In this document: piece by piece, positions 35,801 to 47,800 of the stretch
Numbering within the stretch: the first letter of the stretch is position 1
Layout: each line of letters starts with the position of its first letter
Assembly (NCBI RefSeq): GCF_028583425.1
Contig: NC_072797.1
Coordinates: 24,462,001-24,526,000 of the forward strand
Origin: Eublepharis macularius
Lineage: Eukaryota > Chordata > Lepidosauria > Squamata > Eublepharidae
Reading direction: 5' to 3'
DNA length: 64,000 nt
Notes under the pieces: generated by a model
What the model was told of the DNA's origin: nothing
Database searches by the model: none
What the model saw: the letters and a program-made list of their open reading frames with translations, nothing else
Translations under genes and position numbers: made by a program

Positions 35801-38800
35801 TCACCCGTAAGCGTAAAGTGCTTTAAGTTATTGTTGGGTGTGGGGAGTTATACAGTTAAGAACTGATTTTAGTGTACCTGATTAACACAGGCCAGATTGC
35901 TCATTGTGTTGTCTTTGCTTATCCAGAATGTCTTAATTTGAATACCTAGAAACTTTTAGGCTTACCCTGAAACTGTAGAGAGCTACTCTGGCAGTATGTC
36001 ATTAAAAAGTTAAGATAAATATGCTAAAGTCACCTTGAATATTAGTGCAATCTACAATCAATAATTTTTTTCTAAAGGATTTGAGTCCAGTGGCAGCTTA
36101 GAGACCAAGTAGATCACTTATGGAGTTTGTTTGGTAACCTTTTTAACTTTCTGTTGTTGAAACGAAAACTATAAAGGCTATATAGGGACAGTTCAGTGTG
36201 TCCAATTCTTGCCTACCCTCATTAGCAGCTAAAGACCATGTCAGTTCTTCTTCTCTTTGCTCTGCTAGGGAACCACAGTCCTGTTCTTCTCACTTCCTGT
36301 CTATTGCAAAAAAATTTAAAAATCCATAGAGATAGAACATTGCTTTTATGACTTTTGGCTGGGGGATAGGCTCCTCATGCATGGCTTTGGACTATATGAA
36401 GCTGGCTTACCGAATTAGAGCATTAGTCCGTCTTGTCCAATACCATTTACTGTATTTACTCTGAATATAAGACAACCCCCCCCAATATTATACCCCAAAA
36501 GATTATTATTATTGGACATAACTGTCACTTGTATGCAAATTTAAGATGAACCTCTCTTTTTTTGATGACATATTTAGGGGGAAAAAAGGTCTTGCATGTG
36601 GGTAAATGAAGTACTTTCCGTGACAGAGACTTCCAAGGTTTCATTCATACAGTATATGTAGCCCTGTTACAAGATGTTGGAAGAGGTGGATCCAGCACTG
36701 TCTCTCTTCTCAGGTTTCAGAGGGGGACAAACCAAAGGGTTAGAAAGATAGAGAGGTCAGGGTACTCTGTTTACTGTTCTGACTGTCCTTTAATAAGCAG
36801 ATTGCTATTCTCAGGATTTCCTCCTCCTGACTTCCTCCCCCTCTCTCCTCCTCTTCCTGGCTTTGTTCCAGGCAACACCTCTCCCCTCCCCCCCCTCCAT
36901 CTTGGCTGCATGGATGCAGCCCTTGCCCTGCATCCTTGCCCTATATTTGTGCCGAAGGTTTCTGTTGTTGTTGTTTTAACTTATGACATTTCTAACAAAA
37001 CTTCAAAGCAGCTTGCAATTCAAAAGGCACAGTGTAAACAAAATGTTTCTGGCACATATGAATAATTGGAAAATTCCTCAGTTTCTGCAGATACATCTTC
37101 ATGTGTTTTTGATGACTCTGCTGACACTTGCTCTCTCCCAGGACGTGGCAGCTGGTCTGCTGTCAGTCTGAGCAGTGCAGAATAAGGGCAGCTGGTTTAC
37201 ATCAGAGAGGGCTGGGCTGATCTCTCTTCTTCCAGCCATTGGACCCTTCCATATACATGTATAGATTTTTAAGTAGGCTGTGATCTAGATACATAATTAC
37301 TCTGTGCTGCATATCTTAAGAATACATGTCATTGTATATTTAGACATTTTCCTTAAATACAGATGGGGTGAGCACTTCAAAAATTATCATTTTAATTCCA
37401 TGTTGGAAAGTCAGAAAGGACATGATTTGGGGAAAAGCCAAATCTTCTTTCTTTTCTTTTGGAAATGGCACTAGAGACTGTGTAACATTCAAGAAGAAAT
37501 AACAATTTTACTTAGCAGGCAGGGATTGAGTAAGTGTAGTCAGGGGATGGAAATGCAGAAGTAAGATTTAGTTGGTGTTACAGAATACACTTTGCGTAAC
37601 AGGCAAATTAGTATCCTTGAAGCTTATTTTCATATATTCTTGGTTCTTAACATTGAGAGGTGTTTTACTTCATAATTTAGTTACAGCAGCAATGTTTCTT
37701 CAGGAAGTTTAATTCAGGTTTTCTGAAGTTAATCACTTTCTTTGTGCACCTAACTTACTACTTTCTTGAAGCTAAAGGATGTTCTTGTCTCATGAGTAGA
37801 GATGGGCACAGCAGCAGGGAGAGGAGCACTTCACCCCCAACTCAGGCGCTTGTCAGGGGTTTCCCTGACAAGTGGCTGAGTACAGCCTGCCGTGATTTAA
37901 ATTTCCCTCTCCCTGCTGCTGCACAAGGAGAGGGGCACTTCACCCCCGACTCAGCTGCTTGTCAGGGGTTTCCTGAAAAAGTCTCCCCCCTCCCTCCAGC
38001 TGGCTTGAAGGAGGGAGACTTAGAAGGGAAGGAGGTTCCCCACGCTGTTTGCAAACGGCATGGGGAAACTCCTTCCCTTCAGAGTCTCCCCTCCCTCCAG
38101 CCAGCTGGAAGGAGGGAGACTTTGAAGGGAAGGAGGTTCCCCACGCTGTTTGCAAACGGCATGGGGAAACTCCTTCCCTTCAGAGTCTCCCCTCCCTCCA
38201 GCCAGCTTCCCTTCAAAGTGTCCCCCCTACCTCCCACGAACAGCCAACCACAAACATGTTCATGAACAGGGACATGTTCATGGTTGTTCGTGACTCCCCG
38301 TTCGTGGATGGCAACGAACAACGAACATCATATTCAGTTTTTCCCCTCTTTGTGCCCATCTCTACTCACGAGTAGTCTAAAACCATTTTCCCTTCACAAC
38401 AGACTCGGGGTCCTCCTCAGAGACAACTCCCCTTTTAAATTGGGTAGGAGTTAATCATCTTCTCTTCAGAAGATATAACCACTCTTCTTTCGGGCTTGAA
38501 AGGGAGTCTCAACTCACTCCCCAATCACTCATGAAAACACACTCCTAGTTCTCTGGTGTCTGTGTAAAGCATACTTCAGCTTATGCTGACACTTAGACTT
38601 TGAATTCTTAGATAGACTGTCTCTTTTTCAGGACAGTAATACTACAGTTAAGGCAAAGGTGTCTTTTACCTTCACTCTAAACGTGATTTTTCTTGTCCCT
38701 GACTCCCTAACTCCAAATCCTGTCAGAAGCCAACCGACTGCCTAGAGACTAGTTCTAACTGACAGAAACTCCAGAATGGAATAACGCCCCCCCACAGCAC

Positions 38801-41800
38801 TCAGCTGATCACCTATTTTTTTTGTCTGGGACTGATCAATTAGAGAAGAAGGAGCCTGTCACTCAACCTCTACATTCTAGGAGATAGTTAATCTTTCCCC
38901 TCCCAGCTCTTTGACTTTGGAAATCTGTTGTTAAATGCAGTCTGTCACAGCAACAGACAAAGAGGCCAGGTCTACCCCTAATGAAAATAATGGCTCTTGA
39001 AGTTTAAATAGTCACTCTTTTCAGTGGGAAGACCATTCTTCCAAAAGCATTGAAAATAATGACCCTTGAAAGTGTAAAGGGTCCAAGAACAGCTGGTGCG
39101 GAAGGTGCCAGAATTCGGAGACCAGGTCTTCCCATCAAAAAGAATGGCCATTTAAAGTTTAAAGAGCGGAACAGCTGTGAACAATGAAAGGCCTCTTGAG
39201 TCCCAATCCAATTCTAGATATTTCTAATGTTTATTGGAAGCAAAATACTGGAATCATTGTATAAGATATCTTATTCATTGTATAAGATATTGCTGATCCG
39301 ATTCGATAAAGAAAATATTGGACATTGTATCAAGTCAGCAATATTTGATTGCACAGCCCTAAACACAGTGTTCATTTTTTGTTTCAGCATAGCAAGGGGG
39401 GCAGGCTACAGATTAGACATGGGCGCAAACCAGAAAAAAACCGAACCATGGGGTTCAAGGTTCATAGGCTTTCCACAAACCACGAACTGGCACGGAACTG
39501 GCCCAGTTACAAACCAGTTCATGGTTCGTGGGGTTTAAATGCCCCTTTCCAACAGGGAAAGGAGCATTTAATCATTTAAAGGGCTCTTTCCTGCCACTTG
39601 CAAGGCAGGGCCCTTTAAACAGCCCAAACCCGAGCCCCTACCCCCAGTCCCCCCACCTCCCCAGCCCCAGCCCCTCATTTCCCCCAAGCCCCAGCCTTCC
39701 ACTTACCTTCCCTCTGATGTTGGGGTGGTGGAGGCATCCTTCACTGCCCTGCAGGCCTGCGCAGCAGAGGAGAAAGCCAAAAACGCCCTTTCCGTCCCTC
39801 AAATGGCAGCCACGGCGGTGGCGGCAGCATGGGGCAACTAAGCAGACATCCTCCCAACCCTCCCACTCAATTGCCCCATGCTGCCGCCATCACCACCACT
39901 GCTGCCAGCACACAGCTGCGGGCCAGCCAGGTGCCGCAGGCTGCTGGGGCTGTGCGGGGCAACTGAGTGGGAAGGCTGAGAGGTCCCGTGATGATGCGCG
40001 CACACACACCCTTGAAGCTGCCCCTGGGTGCAGGTATCTGGCCTCAGGCACCAGAATAACTGACACTGGCTCTGCCTCCACCCCCCCTACTCACCTGGCC
40101 TGCAGGGGCAAGGGGAAGATACACTAATAGGCCTCCCAGGCATGCTCCTGAGGTGGCGTGGCAGCATCACTCCTGGGAGTAATGCCATTGTGCCATCCTA
40201 AGAGCACTCCAGTGCTTTGTAGCAGGCTGATTTGGGCCCCGAACAGGCCGCTGCAAAGCACATGCATGTGCTTCCATGCCTGCTTAATGATGTCACTTCC
40301 CAGAAGTGATGTCGTTGCACCACCCAGGGAAGGAGCACTTGACAGATGCCGCAAGAGTGAGTACAAGGTCCCCAGGGGACCTGGCAACCCTAGCCTGCAA
40401 TGTACTAATGACCCACAATTCACATTAGTCTGCACCATTAATTTGCTAAGAGTAAATGCAAGAAGGAAACTTTGTAACCTCCCCTTGTTTTAATAGGACC
40501 GCCTGGTGATCCCAAAGACCTGTCTTGTGAAACAGAAGACATGGTTACATTAAATTGTGCCTGGCAGCCTGGATCAGAAGATAACCTCGCAGGGAACCAT
40601 TCCATAAAGTTCATCCTGTCTGATATGTAGGTATTCTTCATATATTCTTGGTTGTCTCAAGTCATAAGATAATATGATATTCTTATATAAGTAATGAGAG
40701 TTAAGGGCTTGCTCTGCAGTCACTAAGAAACATTAACCAGTTTGGCTTCCACCAACTTTGCCTAGTGCAACACCGGCTGATTTCTCATTCATGGAAAACG
40801 TCGCTGTTTCCACGCTTTCATCCCGTTCGCAGTGGTTTCGACTGTGCACCTACTGTTTTACATTATGCAGCTCCATTCCAGCTTAGCATTCTTCTTTTTG
40901 TTCTACACTCAACCATTGTCTCCTCTTCTGCTGCGCGCTTTGTGGGTTAATTTTTTTTTAAAGTTTGCGCATGTGTTGTAAAGCTGTCACGTTGCAACTG
41001 TAAGCTTACAATGCCCCGCCCCGCCTTCTCCATTCACACTTTTATCTTCCCATCCATTGCCCCGCAAAGCACAGCATGTTTTGATATTGCGCTGCTGTTC
41101 TGCGCTGCTGTTCTGAGTATCTACCGGATTTACAGCGCCCTATTGGTGCAATTTGGTCACATGATCCCTGAACTGGCTGAGCACACTGATACAAGCACAT
41201 TGTGCGTTCGTCATTTTTAAATGTAGATTTGCATTTCACGTAAATGAACCGGTTTTATTCACTAAAAATATTCAGTGTGCAATTATACAACTGTCTGAGA
41301 ACAGCGCTTAAACGTTGGTCCTCAAGCATAGATTTTAAAAAAAAGCCGGCCCGTGGAAAAACCGGGGAGGGGAGCGGGGCATGGAACGGCAAGTTTAGTT
41401 TAAATGTTGTGACACCGGAGAAATGTAGCGTTCCGTGATGCACCGAAATTATACTTGTTTCTAATTGTACAAAACAATGCTGAAACTCTGCTGTTTATCA
41501 GGGACCCCCAACGCCCCCCCCCCCCAAGGGGAGGCATGGAACAGCGAGTTTACTTTTTAAAAGCTGCAAGACCGCAAAATGTAGCATTTGCTGCTAGGTG
41601 GAAATTGAGCAAAACAATGGTGTTGTTTATTAGTTACCCAACAAATGAAAAAGAAGCGGTCAGTGCTTGATGGAAATTTGACCAGCTTTTACAACGCTTA
41701 AACGCTGCTGTTTATTAGTGACCAAAAAAACAACAACAACCACCCTAAACAACCAGGAAGTGGATGGTGGGAGCGTTTAGATGAGTCTGACCAATCAATG

Positions 41801-44800
41801 CTCAACAGGCAAGGGAAAGGGGGGCCAGATACCAAAACCATTCACACACCCAAAGCCCGGGGCGGCCATGATTGGGCTGCAGAATTTTTTTAAAATCGCC
41901 GTATCTCTGCAGCGAGATACTGCGCAGGAAACAAGACCGGATGTGCATCACATGACAGTCCGGATGTGCATCACATGACAGTCCCGGAAAAGTGAAAAGC
42001 ATAATGACATGCGATGTGAAACAGGCTGTGAATGCGCAGAAAAGACCGAATGCAAAATCAGCCACTGTGAATTAATTTCACCATTTTTCTGTTGCTTTCC
42101 TTCTGTACAAGGGACTCATGTGTTCCATGTAGCACTAGAGAGATACATGATTAACTACTTTCCTTTATATACACAGAGCTAGAACACCATTTTCTTTCTC
42201 TTTCCTCCTTTGCCCCAGTCATCATGGGTACAAGTTGAAAACTGGTTTTACATCCTGTACTCTGAACTCCATTTCCATTTTCAGCAGCTCCCCCTTTATC
42301 ATTTTAACCTAGAAATGAAGACTTTGAACCTTGCCACCATGTTTTGAAACTATTTCCCCCCAACACACAACATTTTTGTACTGAAGAATTCTGGAGAGCT
42401 CAAAATCTCATTCATTGTTTGGGGGCAACACACTGTTTTGTAATATTTTGGCATGACTATTGCTGTCGCAGTTTTCTGTGAATCACTGCAACTATCTACA
42501 ATATTTGTTTATAGTTCTCCATTGAGTCAGACTTTGGCACTGAAGTGAGGGAATGGCTTTGGAGGAAATGTTTAGAGATGCTGAAGTAATTGATTGTGGA
42601 AAGCAAAATGAGGGGCACTCTAAGAGCCAAGCAACAAGAGACGCCTGACACAGGTTGGACACTTGTCAGCTTCCCTCAAGTTTTGATGGGAAATGTAGGC
42701 ATCCTGGTCTTGCAGCTGTAATGGAGAGCTGAGCTGTAAGACCAGGACGCCTACATTTCCCATCAAAACTTGAGGGAAGCTGACAAGTGTCCAACCTGTG
42801 TCAGGCGTCACTTGTAGCTTGGCTCTAAGTGTTACTTCCTTCATGAGATTGCCACAGAGCCATCTCGGGCTCTGTGCAGAGACACACAGCAGCTCTTGAG
42901 CAAGGCTTGTATAAAATAAGGAGAGCCTAAATGGGCTTGGAAAGCTATTGCTGAGGGAGGAAGAGCTCTTGCCTTTCTCCCAAGCATTTACCCCTGTGCA
43001 AAAACAGTGCAGGGAAGAGTTTTCCCATTTCTGCTGCTGCACATGGAGTTATTGTGTGCAGGTGTGGCAGCAGAAATGGGAAAACTCCCCCCTCAGACAC
43101 TTTTTTGCAGGGGAAGTAGGGACTCCAGGTGTCTGTCAGTGGCAGGCAATCTCCCAGCAGTTTATCTTCATGCCTGCTGGTTGCTGGTGACCAGCAGGAA
43201 GTTTTGAGTCACCCACGGAGTTTGCCTGCTACCAGCAAGCACCTTGGGGACATTTGCGGTGCACGTACTCCCAGGGGGTGCAACAACATTACTTCCTGTG
43301 GTCCCTGTGTGAAGTGTGGAAGTGACATCATCATGCAAGATGAGATAAGTGCCAAGTACCCCCCTCCTCGCACTGGGACCAGGCCAGGCCACGTAGCTTG
43401 GGAGAAAGACAAGAGTTCTTCTTCCCCTGGTGGCAGCTTTCCAAACACATTTGGGCTCTCCTTTTTTAATGCAAGCCGTTCCCCAGAGCTGCTGTGTGTC
43501 TGTGTAGAGCTGAGGTTGGCTCTGTGGCGAACTCATGAAGAAAGTAATGTTTAGAGTGACCCTGAGGTCTGTGGAGATAAGATCTGGTTTGTTGTTTTTA
43601 TACACAGGATTTGCATCAAAGAAATGGGAATTTAGAACACTAGGTTTTTTAGATAGATAGTTAAATCATAGGGATGTCTACAGTAGTGTATATATTTTAT
43701 GCTGAGCATCACAGTGACCTGTATATAGTGTCAGGTAGGTAGCCATGTTAGTTTACAGTAGCACAGCAGGATTTGAGTTCAGTGGCACCTGAGAGACCGA
43801 CTGGATTTCCAGGGTATGAGTATTCGAGAGTCAAAGCTCCCTTCTTCAGATACCTGAAGGGAGCTTTGACTCCTGAAATCCACTGGAAAAAATCCTCCCA
43901 ATCTATAGAATATCTACGATGGCTTCCCGCAAACCATAATCAGCACATGTAGAATCACTTCAAAAATATTTGTTTCCACCCTCTGCCCCTTTTTGCTGTG
44001 GATGTTGAGTCCCTTTGTGTGCCTGTTTTAAATGTGGTTTTGTGTTACATCTGGACCAAGGCTAACAAAGGTTAATGTAAACCACAATTCCCGTCTCATC
44101 TACAATTTGAAACTTAACTTTGACATGGGTTTGCAAATCCTGGTCAGAGGGAAATCTACTTAAGTGTTAATTAGTGGTTTGCAATGTGTGCAGATGTAGT
44201 ATTAAGGCTGACAAAAGAAGGGAGGGAGGAAGAATTTGCACTAGAGAGGAGAAAAGAGAAAGGGAAGGATGTGTTTCCAAGCTGACTTCTGCTTTGCCAG
44301 TATTATATCTGCACTAATCCAGGTCCTTATGGGTAAGGTATATTTAAGAGGAAATGTCAACTTTCCTATGTTGGCATTTTTTTTGCCAGTACGTTAACTG
44401 TACTGATCCCCCCCCCCACCTTTTGTCCTTCTCTACAGGACATATCAAAAGTTTTTTCTCTTAGGATCACTCTCGATCCATTCGCACCCTGGAATGTCTC
44501 ATTATTCTCACTGCTCTTCTGGCTTGCTTCTAGCATGTGGCCAGTCTTTTAACAACCTGCAGAATAATTGGTGCCCATTGATTTCATTTTCCTTATCTTA
44601 ATCTGATTGAAGATGTTGGACCTGGAATTGGGCCCCAAGCATAGCCAGCATGGCAAAGCAAGGCATGGTTGCAAAGAGCTACTTTGGACATGCTCAAAGG
44701 CTTCCATGGGCCTTTCTGAGATTCAGTCTGTAGCGGCTCAAGGGCCAAACTAGACATGATGGCATCCTCGTGTCTGCCACAGGGCTGCTGCTGCCATTTC

Positions 44801-47800
44801 AAAGTAATTTAAAAAATGCTATGAGGGTCCAGTTCTGATCCAGCCTGCAGCACGGTGGGTTAATGTGCTGTCGTCCCCCACCCCACACCTTTTCAAGTGC
44901 TGAAACAGTCTCTCCTCCCACCCCAGCTTTTTACCACTTGAAAAGGTGCAGGGGGACCCCCTCAGCCTGCCACACTGCAGACCCAAAATTGCAAGTTTTA
45001 AATCACTTTAAAATGGCAACAGCATCCCCATTGCAGACAGGAGGATGCCGTCCCATCTAATTTGGCCCTTAGAGCCTGAGATATGAATTGCAAAGCTAGA
45101 CTCCTCTCTCAGCCTCAAGTGTCACCCCCCTCCCCCAAACTAGCATTTTTATTTTGCATAGTTTGTTTTGATTCACGGTATAGGAAGGGCTAGGATACTG
45201 TAGACTGCACCCCCAACCCCCCAGTCCACAAAATAATAATTCTTACAGCCAGGGCTTTTTTTCTGGGAAAAGAAGTGGTGGAACTCAGTGGGTTGCCCTA
45301 GGAGAAAATGGTCACATGGCTGATGGCCCCGCCCCCTGATCTCCAGACAGAGGGGAGTTGAGATTGCCCTCTGCGCCAGCCATGTGACCATTTTCAAGAG
45401 GTTCCAGAACTCCGTTCCCCCACATTCCCGCTGAAAAAAAGCCCTGCTTACAGCCCTTAAAGAATGGTAAGGATTGTATTGTCGAAGGCTTTCACGGCTG
45501 GAGAACGATGGTTGTTGTGGGTTTTCCGGGCTGTATTGCCGTGGTCTTGGCATTGTAGTTCCTGACGTTTCGCCAGCAGCTGTGGCTGGCATCTTCAGAG
45601 GTGTAGCACCAAAAGACAGAGATCTCTATCTTTTGGTGCTACACCTCTGAAGATGCCAGCCACAGCTGCTGGCGAAACGTCAGGAACTACAATGCCAAGA
45701 CCACGGCAATACAGCCCGGAAAACCCACAACAACCAATGGTAAGGATTGCTGAAATTTTGCACGTGAAGCATGCTGAACTCTTTACAACATTATGCAAAT
45801 GCTCCATTTTTATTACTTACTTTTCTTTAAGCAGCAGACCACGATGCGTGTGCTTTTTCAAATTCACTTTTTTTATTCATGCTTAAGAATCAGAGTTTCT
45901 GTATTCATAGTATCTGATATCTCAAAAGAAGACAAATTAAACAGCATCTCTTTTCTGTCTCCTTCAAAACCCACCACCATTTTTCTAAGGTCTAAAGGGA
46001 AAATCAATTGCCTTCCACACTTCCCAAAGAACACCTGCTCATTCAAAATTGGTACTCAGACCACATATAACTTAACACTGACGGCCAGAAATGATCTGGG
46101 GGAGAAGTATACTAACCTTGTTTTTGATGTAGCCCATAGAGGTAAGAGATCGTTTTTCTCTTTTAGTGTTTAAATAGACTTTCAGGCGTAGTCTCAGCAT
46201 CTCAATCAGGAAATATCTGAAGTTCATACCTATCGCAACTCAGACAATATGTTGAACAGCAACTTAACAAACAACTTCAACGAGGCATCCATAAGATGTG
46301 ATTTAAGGTCCATAACTATTATTGGAAATAATGTTAGCAATGAAATATTAATCTTGTGACTTCAATAATAAAATAATAGTAAGTTGACTTTTTGCTTGAT
46401 GTTGACAGATCCATTCCCACCCACATTATATATTTTGACACTGGCGGGCGGAAAGGGCAAGGCTCATTTGGGTTACTTAGTGCATTTGACTTCCAGTGCA
46501 GTTGGGTTGCAGCCCACTGAGCTGAAAGCCATTTCAGAAGCTTGTTAAGCATCCCACCATTCCTGAAATAGGGACAGGAAACTCTGCTGCTTAGGATCTC
46601 TAGTTTTATTCTTCCTGTATCTTCAGGTAGAAATAAGCTGCTGGTGGGAAGTTAGGGGAAGAGGCAGGTGCTGAGCAGAGGACAGGATTATGAAGTACGT
46701 AGGTGTCTTGGGCAAGAAAGGGAGAGCTGATGAGAAGGATCACTTTCAACAGTCCAGAGAAAAGGCGTTGTGGCTAGTGGCAGCAAGGGAAAACCATTAA
46801 CACAGAGCCCTCAAGGGAGCAAAGGGCTAGTCCTTCCCAGAAACTGCCAGCCTGCTGTACAGGGCTTTTTTTCAGCTGGAATGCAGTGGAACGGAGTTCT
46901 GGAACGTCTTGAAAATGGTCACATGGCTGGTGGCCCCGCCCCCTGATCTCCAGACAGAGGGGAGTTGAGATCGCCCTCCACGCCACTGAGCGGCGCGGAG
47001 GGCAATCTCAACTCCCCTCTGTCTGGAGATCAGGGGGCGGGGCCACCAGCCATGTGACCATTTTCTCCTAGGGCAACCCACTGAGTTCCACTACCTCTTT
47101 TCCCAGAAAAAAAGCCCTGCTGCTATAGTTAGGGTTGCCAGCCTCCAGGTGGTGTCTGGAGATCTCCCAGACTTACAGCTGATCTCCAAGCCACAGAGAT
47201 CAGTTCCCCTGGAGAAAATGGCTGCTTTGGAGGCCCTTCCCCATTGAGGCCCTTCCCCTCCCCAAACTCTACTCTTTCCAGGCTCCACCCCCAAGATTTC
47301 CAGGAATTTCCCAACCTGGACCTAGCAACCCTATCTGTAGTAGAGGCAGAGCATGTTTCAGCCGTCACTGTTCAGGCGTGCAGTTGAAGACTGGCTACCA
47401 GATGTCACTGCTGACGTTGATGGGGGGGGGATATCAGTCGGCAACCAGGAGCTTCCATTGTACTGACTGAGGCTCCCCTGCCTCCATTGCTGCATCCCAG
47501 CAGTTACTGCTGAGGACAGGCTTTCCCCTTCCCTCTTTGCCATTCTGCTGCAACAGTGGATAGCTCCCACAATCACACTACATTCCTGGCTTTTGCTGGT
47601 TTTGGCTAGAAGCAGAGGTTTTCCTGGAGAATAAGCCACCATAAATGTGGAAATGCATTCTTGGGTTTTGAACTGCTGTTCTTTTTGACTGTTACCCAAA
47701 ATAGTTCAGTGGTAAGTGTATGTTTATACAAGAAATCCCAGAAGTAATCCATGCTGAACAATCTTGGGCAACAGGGCAGGGAAAGACCTTTTTGCCTCAG

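Larger units (their letters stand above)
45477..45735. mobile_element. Head-to-head pair of Penelope-like terminal repeats (palindrome) with 14-bp target duplication
   Basis: Flanked by aatggtaaggattg at 45463-45476 and 45736-45749. Positions 45510-45735 form an almost perfect palindrome with arms of about 113 bp centred on GATC at 45621-45624. Each arm is one terminal repeat of the family bordering the GIY-YIG element; an extra 33 bp at the left end extends one arm. It contains no coding sequence. It lies in an OSMR intron 254 bp before the exon at 45990. Confidence 0.85.

Noticed and set aside
39528..40127. 199-codon plus frame rich in Pro and Ser
   Set aside because: Low-complexity translation of a GC-rich transposon-like interior.
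45510..45735. Palindromes as assembly errors
   Set aside because: The palindromic insertions at 7770, 23958 and 45477 carry 12-14 bp target duplications that lie outside the palindromes, which an assembly fold-back would not produce. Long reads would confirm.
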